This document shows, piece by piece, positions 48,701 to 61,988 of a stretch of DNA of 64,000 nucleotides (position 1 is its first letter; each line of letters opens with the position of its first letter). The stretch is taken from positions 14,508,001 to 14,572,000 of the forward strand of contig NC_135261.1 in NCBI RefSeq assembly GCF_964204865.1. The letters are read 5' to 3'. The translations under genes and the position numbers were made by a program. Source of the DNA: Styela clava. Its lineage: Eukaryota; Chordata; Ascidiacea; Stolidobranchia; Styelidae. Under the pieces are notes generated by a model, which did not search any database, had not been told where the DNA came from, and saw only the letters and a program-made list of their open reading frames with translations.

Positions 48701-50131
48701 TTTTTGCTATATTCTGAGTTCCTACAAAAATATTGATTCAAAGCCCACCTATTTTACAACGTGAAAAACGATCGGCCATTAAATAAATACTTGATCAAGC
48801 ATCGATTTAGTAAAATATATGATATAAATTGATATTATTACACGTTCATGCTTGGGAGTATCTTAAATTTGTTTTATTTCATCCCACCCTTTCTCAATTT
48901 CCGTTGTTAAAAATTTAATTTTCATTATTTCTGTTCGCTCCAATTTAAAAAAGAAAGTCGTCAATAACGGTATAGATGGCATTAATTTGATCCCTTCTTC
49001 ATTGTTACAAAAATATCCGCAAAAGAGTTGACAACGTTCTTTTGTGTTGGGGTCCGACGCACAATATGGGTCGCTCCCATTGTCCTTCATCAAAAGATGC
49101 CCATTCATTTCAGCGCGAAAGAAAATACCCTGGCACGCCAACGTGCAGTTTTCTCAAAGAACGGTTTCCATAGACGACTCAATATTGATTCTTTCAGATG
49201 TCTCGGGTTGCTAAGCAACTCTCCAAGGTATCTTCGTATTTTGGCTGTCATACCTGATTACAGGTCAGGGGTCACATACTTGATATTCTTATGTTGATGT
49301 ATTTCACCATCGTGCTTGTGTTCTTCATTTTCTACCAATGTCTACAACAATTCAATATGAAATGAACGACTTTCGATTGTACAAAACAGAAGGCTATAAA
49401 TATATGGTTCCGCTACAAATGAAACCCCTTTCCAAGAATAATAGGGAATATCAAGTCCTCCGTAATCCTCAATACGATTATACAGTTTGTATATAGGTCG
49501 TCAAATCTTACAAATTTATTTTACAGGGTATGGCGATCTCACAAAATAGGCATAAGAGCTGTAGACCTATTTTGTAATGCTAACTCACAGTCAGTTTCAA
49601 ATACAATCAAATACCTTGAATACTAAGACAGCCCTTAACAAACTGTTAAAAAAACCAACCTCATATTATGTTTCAGCTTCATAAGTTGTGTGTTTGTGAA
49701 TTACAAAAGGCGATTAATGTGTGCACAATAAGACTCAATTAAAAGAGTCAAGTTTAGCATTCAAATTCCTAATAGGAGCAAATTTATTTTGTGATCATAG
49801 TGAGATTTTATCAACCAAGAATTTGTTGCAACTTGTATTTCAATTACCCGCTTGATATCTCAGCTAAAGTGCCTTATTCACATGAAAGGACGTGTATGCA
49901 TGCGGTATAGATAAATATCACGATAAATATTTAAAACTTGTATAAATGTAATATAAAGTAGTATTTATCTGGAATTTTAATTTGTTTTTGGGAGATTAAA
50001 CTTTCATTATTTCATATCATTCATTATTTCTATTTCTTGCAGGGAATAAAAACAGTGCTACGGCAAGAATATCTTCCAAGTCTACTTCTTTCATGCTGGC
50101 GCTCTTCTTCTTTTTACAAACACACTGGTAA
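39742..50131 (+). CDS. Ly6/uPAR-EGF GPI-anchored protein, gene 1
   Basis: Eleven exons give 533 residues: 39742-39805, 41766-41927, 42553-42741, 43094-43204, 44060-44203, 44589-44753, 45442-45615, 45830-45994, 46549-46707, 47981-48160, 50043-50131. All ten introns are phase 1 with GT/AG ends. Residues 1-21 are a signal peptide (MDLRIFRTLLLATLSYFHFS). Three-finger domain 1 is residues 22-138, EGF-like domain 139-175 (CNYLTGKCQC), three-finger domains 2-4 are 176-278, 279-391 and 392-504, each with 10 cysteines, five per exon, ending in the C-x3-C-x4-CN type pattern. The last exon is a GPI-anchor signal (FMLALFFFLQTHW then stop). N-glycosylation sites occur in exons 2, 5, 7, 9 and 10. It should be displayed on the cell surface. 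A poly(A) signal lies at 50438. It is the most divergent member of the array. Confidence 0.9.
48252..48356. mobile_element. About 105-bp MITE in intron 10 of gene 1
   Basis: Inverted ends CTTCCGAAGTATGTGCACC and its near complement surround TAGATGGTGCACAACCT and GGTTGTGCGCCATCTTGG. It belongs to the same broad family as 7964-8198. Flanks GCGCAAAC and GCACAAAC may be an imperfect target duplication. Confidence 0.65.
48863..49138 (-). CDS. Possible cysteine-rich coding exon on the opposite strand
   Basis: Within intron 10 of gene 1, the minus strand holds an open frame with the cysteine pattern C-x3-C ... YC ... RCQLFCGYFCNN, followed by a charged helix-like tail and a TAA. An AG acceptor-like site (ctttgag) lies just before 49155. 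It could be the last exon of a nested gene or a decayed exon. I do not recognise the family; the CN-type ending only loosely resembles a Ly6 end. No upstream exon was found. Confidence 0.3.
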   Translation of the reverse strand, partial: ACQGIFFRAEMNGHLLMKDNGSDPYCASDPNTKERCQLFCGYFCNNEEGIKLMPSIPLLTTFFFKLERTEIMKIKFLTTEIEKGWDEIKQI

Positions 50132-53100
50132 AAACGTCACCTTAGCAACTGTAACGTGGCAAAGAAAACAACATGGCGGCCGCGATATTTTTGCAGTGTC
50201 TTTACAAATCTTCGTTGAATTGTGTTAAACACGTCCAATTTATATTGTTCGTTCACCACTGTTATTTTAACTTGTTTCAGACACTTAAAATGTATGTGTG
50301 AAGGCATATCTGACAGCTGCCAGTACTGAATACATCAGATACTAATGATGCTGTATTTAATCTCAAACTATAATCATATATACTTTACGAAGGGCAATCA
50401 TGGGCCACAACATACAATCCCAAATGTAATATTTCTAAATAAAGTTTTCTCCTTGATGTCTCACTACATATTATTATTATCTTATATCATTTATTGTTAG
50501 TTTATTCTACTATTGTTCTATCAATCATTTTGATACACTAATGAGTATATAAGCAATTTAAACTTAAAACTGTTGATATTTTATTCAATTCGAAATCAGA
50601 TAATGTTTTTTTTTAATTTATTTATTTTTTGATTATTTTGTCTCAATAAATTGAGTGATTAATTTACTTGCAAACCATTTTTTTAATAAATTGCGACTGT
50701 TTAATTTATTCAATATTTTATGGAAGTAAGATGAGGATATGTCAATTATATCGCTGTTTAGGAAGACGAATTCTAATTAAACCGTCAGAAATTTCAGTCT
50801 TCAAAATTTAGTAAAATAGAATACATACAATCCACACGGAACATCCTAAATTTTGCTAAATACCTAGAAATTCGAGATATATTACTTTTATTTTTGTTGT
50901 TTTTAACAATTATGCACTAATAGCAAAACTTAAAATTTTTTTAGAATGTCAGTGTCATTTTGTCCAACCAATATCTGAGTAAATCTTTATATTATACAAA
51001 AGCACTTGCTACATTACGGACACGCAATATCAATATAGTTACTTGATGACATTCATAATATTAATCATATGGTATTTGAATATGAAATGAATATACTCTA
51101 AATAGCGTAAGGCACTATGATTAAAATCACCAAACGACAAGCAATACGCTAGAAAGCTTAATTTTTAGGCAAGCATAATTATGACGCTATTAGGCCTCTA
51201 AAAACCAAGATTTGCTGAAGGCTAACTTTTTTTTATATTTGAAACGATGGCAAAGCCACCTTTGGTGAAAGCCTTTGCGATGATAAGATTGTGTATAAAA
51301 TGGATCACATTTCTCATCGTTGAAGTATGCGAACAACTTCTAAACATTTCGATCTGCGTAATTAGTTACAGGCAATGTGACAATGAGTAAAATTGTAATA
51401 CTCCAAATCGGAAAAAAAAACAGAAAATAAAAAATATAAATAGAAAAAAAAAGGAAGATTCGTTTTGTTGGTATGCCGAGGTATTAGCAGGGTTGGCCTA
51501 ATTCAGCTTTTCATGTGGGTGGATTTACGCTCCATTGAGCTCGTCAAGAATGCTATTTTTCCTATTGCGTGAGTCTAACTGTATGGCGGAAATAATCCCG
51601 CATGGCTTTCTTTGGACTTAAAGAGACAATAACCACGTATTGACCGCTTGAATGGTATACTATAACAAGCTTTCATGTGACGACGTGAGCATTTCAGGAA
51701 ATTGTGGCGACACTTCGGTCCGTTCCAGAATGTTTACTTTTTACAAACTGAAAAGAAACATGTATGATAACATATTACCCGAGCATGAACTATAAATAAA
51801 TACCGTTGTTTGGATGATTTTTTATCTTGTTTCATAGTAGATAAAGCATCGGTTATAGCTAGGTCGAGTAGATATTTGCGACGAAGTGTACGTGAAATAC
51901 ACTGCGTTCAACACATCAAGAATTGGTTGATAAATGGGATTTCGATAAAGTATTGCAGATTAAATTGCTCAATATTTCTAGAAGGAAGGTATAATGTGGC
52001 GACGCCTAGTAACCTGATGATGATCGTAGCATAATTTTTTTTGAAAAAAAGTCACACAATTAACATTTATTCATAATCGTCGGGATATAATTCCAAGACC
52101 CATGGGGTAAATAAAGCAAAATATTTAACTATAAATGATGTCATATATAGTATATACATTATCAATAAAAATGAGTGTATTCCCGTTTTGCATTGTTTAA
52201 TATAGATTAACTCGACGATTGGGTATCTCATACTTTGACTCGTATTTCAAAAATATCCATGCAAATATAGTAAGATAATATAAGTAATATATTTATCATT
52301 ATGAAATGTTAGCGTTTTATTTGTAATTGCGTTGCACATGAAAGATATCATTTATTACCGCGTTTCTGAACTGGGATGCAGAGGCTGTATCCGTTTCATA
52401 ATATCATGCTCCGAATGAAATTGTAAGTCATAACCACCCACATGGGCTCTCATTGCGTCCTTCTCCTAAGATAGTTGGAGGTGAGGCCACAGAGTAAGAG
52501 CTTAAATTTTCGATGAGCGTTCATATGAACGATTTTTGTTGTTGATGTCAAACGCGACAAACAAAATTAGACAAAATTCTAAAAAAAAAATATGAGGTAC
52601 TGCGCATTTACTATTTATGGTGTGGTTTACTATTTATGGCTAGAATTCATGAATATAAGTATCATCACTGCTATTCAGGATTTAGTAATTCGCAAATTCA
52701 TTCATGTATTTAATCAGGTGGTTGTATATTGTATAATTCGCGTTTTCAATCAAGTGAGTATAAATGATAAATGGGTGATATATATACGTAATATAATATA
52801 TGAAAGTGAATCAAGTTTTATTAAATACTTTTATTTTCATGTTCCATATAACTTAAATATTTTATATATACATTCTAGTTTAACAAACAGTAAATTTAGT
52901 ATATAATTCCAGATTTCGTCATACCGAAATTAAAGTATAATTAGTATTAAAGCATTGAATAGTCAATTATCGCGGTATTATTATATGCCTATGATTAATG
53001 ATCGTAAATACAAATAACTCTTTCACAGGTAAATAATATTCACTTGCCGAAAATGTTAGGAGTAAATGATTATTTGTACGTACACCATTTGTCACAACAT

Positions 53101-54331
53101 TTATAATAGTCATTCCCACTCTCTCGCGTTCCAACCACTGGTCTCTGGGCTGTACAGGCCACGAACCCATGTAGACGATACTAATAATAACATCAGTAAA
53201 ATAATGTAAATGCAGAACAAGCATTAAAAATTTTACCGACTTTCGTTCCTATATCCAAACAGATTTTATCGATTTTATTACTGGAATTAACATTTTTTCA
53301 TGTACATTTAAAAACTCGACGCCACATTTAAAGCCCACGACCTGCTTTATTCGTTAGTTTTATTTGAACGTTTTTTTTTTATAATGGGAAATGAATTTAT
53401 CATTCTCGTATTCATTTATTATGGGTGATTCGTACTAATCATTTGAATTTTTTAAAGTTGAGAAACACACATATCATATTTGCTTCTCTCGAAATATTAA
53501 AAAAAAGAAAACAGTCCGTGAAAAATAAATATTAGTGGTTTTCAACAACCTCTTCTTAGATCAACGAGAAGATCTAGAAAAAGATCGCGAAAAACACATT
53601 TAATATCAAATATTGAATGAGATCTATCTTGTTGGCGTGCTTTTTGCGTTGCTAGGATACTGAAGTGAATTTTTCTCCAACGAAAAAATGTAATATTCTA
53701 ATACCAACTTTAACGATAGCTACACGCCTCAACGACGGCCTATAAATTCGAAGGCACAAATTAGCCCGGTTTAATAACGAGAGTAAAGATTCCTGAAAGG
53801 TGACCTGCGGAAACCGAGTAAAATTATTATTTAGGAGCGAGATGTAGAAATCCACTTCCATACTGATGTAGTGTAATTTTGAAGATAGTGGATTTACTTA
53901 TTATTTTGACCTTTGAGGTTGAGAAAAAAATTATAAAAACATTCAATTTTCAGGAAACGTGCAGACAAAAAAAAACAACAGTTTATTGTTGCTTTGTTTT
54001 TTATGAAGAATAAAACTAGGGTAAAAGAGTATCTGTCTTTCACCGCCCGACTCTTCACAAAGCCAATTTTTCTAACAAAAATAAATATTGCAAATGAACA
54101 ACTACAACATGTGCAAACCAATATTTCAAATTTTTTCGAAAATTAAATCGAAAAATATATTTCCAATTAAATATTGTTTTTTGGAAAAATCAAAAACTTT
54201 TCAGATCGAGTTCAAAACTAACATAAAAATTATACTACTAATATATTTGAATTCCATATTTTTGTATTTTCAGCTTTCATATACTTATACCTAATAAATT
54301 GTAAAAATTGTATTAAAATATTTCAATTAAA
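50132..54331. other. Intergenic stretch between genes 1 and 2
   Basis: After the poly(A) signal of gene 1 I find no exon-like sequence with a cysteine pattern and no recognisable domain. Short chance frames occur (for example a 51-codon frame starting at 51247). Confidence 0.45.
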
Positions 54332-57300
54332 ATGAAGATTTTTGTAACCGCACTGGCTGTTCTCGGCCTGATTTCTAACGCGTATGGTAAGTAAATTGTT
54401 TGTAAACATGTGTATACTATTAGGTGTAAAAATATATTTTTTTTTTACGTTAAACAAGTCCTGGTTATACGAAACGTTCATTCATTAAATATCGTCCACA
54501 TTCGATTAGGGGCTGTATTATTGAAAATTCATCGGTTCTGTTAAAGTTGAAAAGTGAGATTGTTTGTCTAGTTCAAATAGCGCACGCGCTGCCGAAGAAA
54601 CGCCTCATAACACACAAACGGTCAAAGCATACTCCATGCTCGGAGATTTGATAATTTCTAACAAAAAGTACATTAAATATAGTTCTTCTGGTCATTCTTT
54701 TGTATTTTCCTGAGAAGCATGAGGGAAAATTTAAAGTGTTCCACATATAAACGAGTTCGATTAGTTCAAATAAAATAAAGTCCTAACAATATATAACTGA
54801 AGTTAAGTTATAAAAGGATATAGGGTTCATTGAAATATTCATATTGACTGAATAAAAATGACAATATTCTGTCTGTTTGTCTGTGCCTTAATTAACTGCT
54901 GGACCAATCAGGTTGAAATTTCTTACGTGAGTTATGATGTCACCCTGATAATGTGCGTTTCACCTGAAGTCGGAACTGGTGTTTCGTTTCCATGGCATGA
55001 ATTATTAGCCGCAGTATACCGTTCACGAGACTCGCAGCACCCAAAATGAACTAGCAGTTTCGTCACCCCTGTCACTACAGTACACTGTCGTTATAGGTGT
55101 CACGTCTTTTGATAGCCCGGAATCTATATCGACGAGACACAATGAAAACGTATCGAACGCGCCACTCTCAGCCCCTTTGTCCACAAACAAGACACGTGCA
55201 TAAATCACTTCTTTATATTCTTGGCAAAGAACAGCGTTTTCTTAAATAAAATAAAACAAAATTGATTAACATAAGTCAAAGCATATAACAACAACAAAAG
55301 GCAAATTTCTCACCAAACGTTTTCCGATCCGGGAGGCTAATACAATTACAATATATAACAAATAAATAAACAGTCCACAATACAGACAAACATCTGCGAC
55401 TCTTTACACGACGAATACGTGATGCAAAAGACCGAAAGGAAAACGCTAAACCAGACAATAGATAATAATACTAATTTACGCTACAAACAAAGGGTAATAA
55501 TGAGTCTACAATGATTGGATGCAAGGCAGAGCACGATGCACTGCATACAGTGGCAAAATATACGACAAACGTACGTTTACAACGTAACAATAGGTACAAT
55601 TTTGCGTGGATGATACCGATTTACTGAAGTGCGGCGCCTGATGTATCAGCAGAGATTTTGGGCGCCTACCGACTTATTTTGAATGCTTGTGTAAGGAAAA
55701 ATATTCTGAACATTTCAGGTTTGACGTGTTTTACATGTTCCGATACAAACGGATATGATGGCGAGTCAAGCTTGGCTGGTGTCTGTTTCCAGACCTCAAC
55801 AACAGGAACAACAACTTCTACAGCGACCTGTTTAGCTAATTCTGGATCCACTGTCTACTATTGCAGAACTATGTTTTCCATCACGGACGGTAAATAAATA
55901 CATAGTATAAAGATTGTTCATGGCTGACTTTTTTTGAGTTTAAAATAAAAAATGCCATGTTATATGTAACGCAACCACTAGATTGTCGTATACGACTTTT
56001 TTCTCAAAGGTAACTTGAAAACGACATAAATATAAAAAAATTCGCAAAGAAGTTTTGCTCAATTTTAAATTTTGTATTTTATTGAAAATATTTATTAAAA
56101 TTATAATAACAACTAAATTTACTGTAATTAATTTTTTGATTTTAGGAGTCGTAACAGGAGTTAGTAGAGGATGCGCGTCCAGTACCGGCGATGAAGACGT
56201 AAACACAAATGCAGTCCCTGGAAACAATAAGTGCGTATCAGTCCTTGATGTATTCGGAAACCCAACCGACGCAACGGACTGTTATTATCATTGTACAAGC
56301 GACGACTGCAATTCCCTCACCACAAGTAAGTTTGGCGAGATGTGGTCTTATTGGAATGGTATCAAAATGTGAATTAAATTCCGCATTTATTAAATTACAA
56401 CGTATGTATAACGAAAATTAAAGTTAAATATAGATAAAATTCTTTTATTCGTTTGGCTTCGGGAACTTGAATGACATTGACAAAATGACTTTTTGATTAT
56501 ATGTATTTAAAGCACAGAAGGGCTAACAAAACTACTGCAATGGTAGTGTCGCAAAAGAGTATTGAAAATATTGGCATATGCAAATTAACTATAGGCCCTA
56601 TTATTTCACAGGATGTGTGACATTCTTTACGGTGAAGTTATAATATATGAGGATTGGCTTGTTTTTGAAACGAAATTTTTTTTTTCTAGGTTCCCTGAGA
56701 CAATGCTCCACAGATTGTAATGTTGGAAGTGGTGGAGGTAGATGCAATTACATTGTTGGGTCTTGCGTTTGCAATAGCGGTTTCACCGGAACAGACTGCA
56801 CTACAACAAGTGAGTTGAAAAAATAGATTAGAATACTATTGGAACTTAATTAAGAGCTACTTTTTCTACAGCACCACAATATTAAAACAATAAACAGAGC
56901 ACAATAAAAAAGCAATATTGGACTGCAATACCATGAGTCAATATATTAAAATTTAGTGAAATGTAAATGAAAAGCGTATTCACTAACTCTAGTAAAGTAC
57001 CATTCAACTTCATTGATTCATCCATGAATAATACAAGATTATCCGAATCGATTTTTACAGCCACTGTTGCATCAACTGTGCAGAGAAGATGCGTTCAATG
57101 CAACTCTGCAACTGATACTGGTTGCGCCACTTCAACAACGAGCGTAGATTGCCCTGGATCTGAGACGTACTGTTCTACCGCTACTACGTCCATCTATAGC
57201 GCAGGTACAGAAAACAGTATTTTGTGTACATAAAAAATATAATGTATAAATGTTGTTTGTATGGTATTCATATCAGAAAAATATAATCGCTGTCGTCGAG

Positions 57301-59398
57301 TATATATTTTCTTCAGTAATGATAACATACTTGTCTTTCCTATGAAAAATAAATTTACTGACTTATATCCTCACTTCACTTATTAGATTAGAGACAAGGA
57401 TTGAAATTACAAGGTAAATTAGTAATTGCCGTCTATTTACGGAAGAGTTTTGAAATATTTTCTTATACTGTGTTTAGCCGACACCGTCGTCGCTTCTATC
57501 ACCACGCGCGGTTGCACAAGTGCCTACAAAGCAGTCGACGAGTGTTCGTTTACCAACATCTACACAGATGCTCCTATCAGCGACTCATCTGTCGGATACA
57601 ACGAATTTACCTGTTATTCCACTTGCGATACTGACGGATGCAACACCAACTCAGGTAAAAATTAAAATACTTTCATGCATGATGCTATCATTTTATTTAA
57701 TTGAAGAGATGATTCATATTAGAAGGTTACTGTTTGGACCCCTGGGAAGCAGGTAATTTTATGTATAAATAATTTCCAACGAGATCTCTTTATCTCCAAG
57801 TCAGAATACTATTAGAGATTGAATTGAGGAGATAAATGTAAAATCATCATTTTATTTCAGCTGATGGAATTGTCAATGGCAACGAAGCTATTGCTCTTCA
57901 GTGTGTTGTCTGCAGCGATACTACTGGATCAGGAAGTTGCAACTCGGCCACCAGCAGACAGACCTGTCCAAGTGGATCGACACACTGCAAGTCTACAGTC
58001 GTGTACATGCTCTCCGACAGAGCTGATTTGGCATACACTGGTGGTATGTTTGTTGAATTTTAGATTATGGATATAGCTTTGTATTTTTCTCATCCATGAA
58101 ATAAAGAAGTTTTTATTTTGATAATAAAAAAAAATGTCATTTTACATGAATACGCTCGGAATCTTGCACAGTACTAGACGGAATTTTCTAATCATACACA
58201 AGTCCTTAATATACTATAACTATTTGTTATATATAATTGTTTAATTTTAAATCTGAATGATTGTTTCAGCTACACCAGCATACAAGCTTGTTAGTGTGGT
58301 TCGCGAATGTGCTACTGCTGCAGTTACATCGGCCTGCACGGACTCTTCAATCGGTACTCTCAGCTTGAAAAAAGTAACTTGTTCAGAAACATGCCAAGGG
58401 GATGGATGCAACACCGGATGGCGTGAGTCTACTATTCATAAAATACTGAATTCTTGCAAAAATTCCAGTGAAAAAGAACTAGGCTACTAGAGTCAATGCA
58501 TAACTGGGCTGTAATAAGATATAAAAGCGTATCTTGAAAGCAATATCAAACAGCTATATCATTCAAATCAAAAACGTGAAAGAATTATATATTTTTGACT
58601 GATCGCAATAAAATTTGAGTTTAAATATAATCTAATTATTTTTTTTATCAAAAGCTGCACGACCAAAATGCATCAGTTGTGTAAGCTCACCAGGTTACAC
58701 CGACGGATACGATGAATGTCTCACGAATCCCCCAGAAGCAGCGGATTGCACTTACCCATATGAAGGATTTTGTGTAATTCATGAAAGTGGAATGCAAGAA
58801 GGAACTTCAAGTGAGTACTTCCACTTCTTCAGTATACAGATTAACTAGCTTACTTAGCAACGACAACGAGATCTATAAATTATCTCTCGTTGCAAGAATC
58901 CTCAGGAAAATTTAAAATAAACCAGAAATGAACCAATTTTAATTCCTATTGAATTAATATAATATACAAGCTTATAATTGAGAAATATTATCAAACTTTC
59001 AACAGAAAGTGTCGCTGGATATCCACGAAGAATGACCAGAGGGTGTACATATTATGACATCGGAACTGGATGCACATCCCAAACTATTCGTTCCACTCCT
59101 ATCCAAACTTGCAATCGTACTTGCACTACTGATGGATGTAACGTTGGTACGTATTTTATGAATAATACGTACATCTATATAGACGTTTTTAGTCATTCAC
59201 TTCAATCACGGCTTTTCACAAATAGTCACTGAAATATAAAAGAAGGTGCTAAATAAAATGTAGTGGATGAAATTAATCTGAATAATTTTTTCAAATTTAT
59301 TTGCCTTTACAGGTAACGGAAGTTCTATGACAACTCAAACAATGATTGCTGTATTCATTCCTGCATTATTGGGATGGATGGCCAAGTTACATCTTTAA
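54332..59398 (+). CDS. Ly6/uPAR-EGF GPI-anchored protein, gene 2
   Basis: Eleven exons give 521 residues: 54332-54386, 55719-55889, 56146-56325, 56690-56809, 57061-57204, 57478-57654, 57861-58043, 58270-58422, 58655-58810, 59006-59146, 59313-59398. All introns are phase 1. The signal peptide is MKIFVTALAVLGLISNAYG. Three-finger domain 1 is 19-135 (LTCFTCSD ... CYYHCTSDDCN), EGF-like 136-175 (CNYIVGSCVCNSGFTGTDC), three-finger domains 2-4 are 176-282, 283-394, 395-493; each has 10 cysteines. The GPI exon encodes NGSSMTTQTMIAVFIPALLG and a short tail. Thr/Ser-rich loops (STTGTTTSTAT) may carry O-glycans. Intron 1 (1.3 kb) includes a GC-richer piece at 54850-55650 that looks inserted. A poly(A) signal lies at 59672. 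Its function is likely surface recognition or adhesion, but the ligand is unknown. Confidence 0.92.
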
Positions 59399-60589
59399 GA
59401 ACCTATACATAAACTTTTATTCTCCAGGAATTTTCTATAAGATACTGACAAACCCGTAATTATCAAATGTTAATACTATTTTAAAAATGGTCATAAATAT
59501 TGATTTTCAAATTAAATAGTTTCTTAAACTTTATATGATCACATTTTCCTACGACGCAAGCAGCGATGGGGTGAAATGCGCTTCTTAACGTTTAATTTCT
59601 GCAATATGCAAAGATTGTTTTGTTATTCTTATTTTCACCCTGATGATCTGCTTTGCAAACAAAAATTTTCTAATAAAATAACCAAAAAATACAACGTGTT
59701 TAACTAATAAATAGGGTCAGACTTTAAAGGTTTACTATACGCTAAGGATTGGAAAGGAGGAAAGGAAGCTTTTAAGACTCGTTTTTGGTATTGTTTGAAC
59801 GTTTGGGTAAGGCTTATATCAATGCCAAATAAGTCACATGACTCAGATAACGATGGGAAAGAGAACAAAGTGGAACATGTAAAATTGTGGAGATGTTGTA
59901 TCATTAGGAAATTTGACGATTTTTAGCAACTCATAGTTGGAAAATCGGTAGGGGAAGGGGTAGAAAACCAATACCAAATACCTGGTTATGATGTATGTAT
60001 AAGTAACATTAGTCACATTGAAACGGTTATAAATCGTTATTTGAGAAGCATTAGATAATAGATAGGATATAAAACATTGTTCCGGCTTAAATTATATTTG
60101 AATAGTAAATTAGTGCTACACATAAAACATTTTCGAAGATAATTTTGCAGTTACAGAGATCACATATGAAATTTCCTGAAGGTTGAATTTTTTAATTAAA
60201 AAACTACTGTTTCTGAAATTATCACGATAAAAGATTTGTTAAATAGTTTGAAACAAATTAAGGCCAACCAGTTTTAGCATTAGATACAGAGTAGTTCGTA
60301 AGTGCAAACCATTTATATTTACAGAAAATATTGGTTGAGTAAAGGAATATACATGGAGCAAAATGTAGAAATAAATAGTCGCGGAAATACAATACTGTTT
60401 GGTAACTCAAGCAGTTCCACCAAGATACATCTACAAACATTTGGATAGCTAAATATATATGAAAAGTGTATCATTGAACAAAAGTAAAAGGGTGCGAGAC
60501 TCTAAATAAATATTATTTTTATCGCGTACTTGCTCCCATTTTCACAAAACCATTATTTTTGTCAACGAATATTTTCGAAAAAGATAAAG
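59399..60589. other. Intergenic stretch after gene 2
   Basis: It holds the probable 3' untranslated region of gene 2 up to about 59690. Beyond that I see nothing supportable. Confidence 0.4.
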
Positions 60590-60727
60590 ATGGTTTCTAT
60601 AGCGTTTGTGTTTTTCTATGTGTTTTTCATTATGATCGGTATAGAGAAATCAGTTAAAGAAACAGTTGAAGAAACAGCCTTGGGAGATATTAAACGGTCT
60701 TTGAAAAGAGACGAAAAAGGCTTTTGA
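60590..60727 (+). CDS. Possible small secreted peptide precursor (45 residues)
   Basis: The ATG at 60590 (context aaagATGG) opens a 45-codon frame: MVSIAFVFFYVFFIMIGIEK is a strong signal-peptide-like or membrane segment, followed by a charged tail with a KETVEETALGDI stretch, then KRSLKRDEKGF and a stop. Two Lys-Arg pairs could be processing sites. It sits between Ly6 genes 2 and 3 on the same strand. I do not recognise it. An AT-rich region can yield such frames by chance, and no splice sites are needed or seen. Confidence 0.33.
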   Translation: MVSIAFVFFYVFFIMIGIEKSVKETVEETALGDIKRSLKRDEKGF

Positions 60728-61988
60728 CGCGATGTCTGTCTATTGTTGTGCTGGGCATAGATGATGTTATTTTAACCGTCGTACACTATAAAACTGTGGG
60801 CCACCAGTCGAAATGTAGCATTAGTTTGAAAGACAGCTATGATGTTTATAATTTTTTCGCATATATAATATTATTCGTATATTCAATTGATAATCAATAT
60901 TAGATACAAATAACAACTAGCATGTTGTTATGAAGATGACTTTTCTCAAACGAGGATTCAAAGATTTTTGCTACTATAACACAATAAAGGCCGCGGATAA
61001 TAATTTTGAATTCAAAGGCTAGGACTTCCAATACCAAGTTTTTATCGGTGTTTTTTTAGTAGGTTAAAATATTGATAATATTACTTTTTTGTTAATAAAA
61101 CTACTATTTGCAAAGACTGAAAATATAATTTAGAAGGACTTTAAAACTAGTAATTGAAATTATAATGAAAGAACCTGAAGTTTAGTCGGTCAATTTCTTC
61201 GCTGATATTAATCTATCCAAATTTAAAATGTCGCTGTAACCCCATAGATAGTGTTTTACATTAACAATTCAAAAGTTAAATCGTTTATTTCGTGCATTGG
61301 AACCGGATTAAAAATGTTCAATATTTTATTGGTAATCATAAAACAGGATATGCTTTCCAATGTCATATTTTGCTTAGAATATTAAACATTTTAATAACAA
61401 TATAAACGCAACGGCCCTTCAGAAGTGTGTGTACCAATATGGAGACTATTTTTTCCGCCTAAATCAAGTTGTGTGTGGAAACTGACATCTATGGGCTAGG
61501 GGTATATTCACTTGGCTAACACAGACAATCCACAAACTCGTAATATAACTAAAATAAAGAAAATCGGAATAAAATTATGGCCTAACCTACTGGAGTACCC
61601 CGCAACTGCATAGAAATTTTATAACTAGGCTCGTAACTATTAGTAAATACCAGTATATTACTTTTTAAATACGTTTCGTTGCAGATATTTTAGCATCTAC
61701 ACACAATTTGTACCTTCAAGATTTTGCTGTTAAACAATATTGATTAATGATAAAGTCAGAACATTTATATTTGATATGTTGGCCTGTTATGGCTGTACTG
61801 ATATTTTTTTAGAAATTTTCAATAGTCGGTCTGAAGTCAAATTAAATAATGATACTACTGTAACTGAACGTAAAACACACACCTATTGCCATAATAACCC
61901 TTCAAAAACTTGAAAATGAAAATTTCAAACTTTTAGGTTCAGATTATTCAATTCAATATTTGAAACCTAATAAATATTTAAACTAAAG
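60728..61988. other. Intergenic stretch before gene 3
   Basis: No gene seen. At 61418-61610 lies a decayed copy of the 7964-8198 MITE family: cagaagtgtgtgtaccaat at one side, then aactaaaataaagaaaatcg and attatggcctaacc blocks in the family order. Confidence 0.45.
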
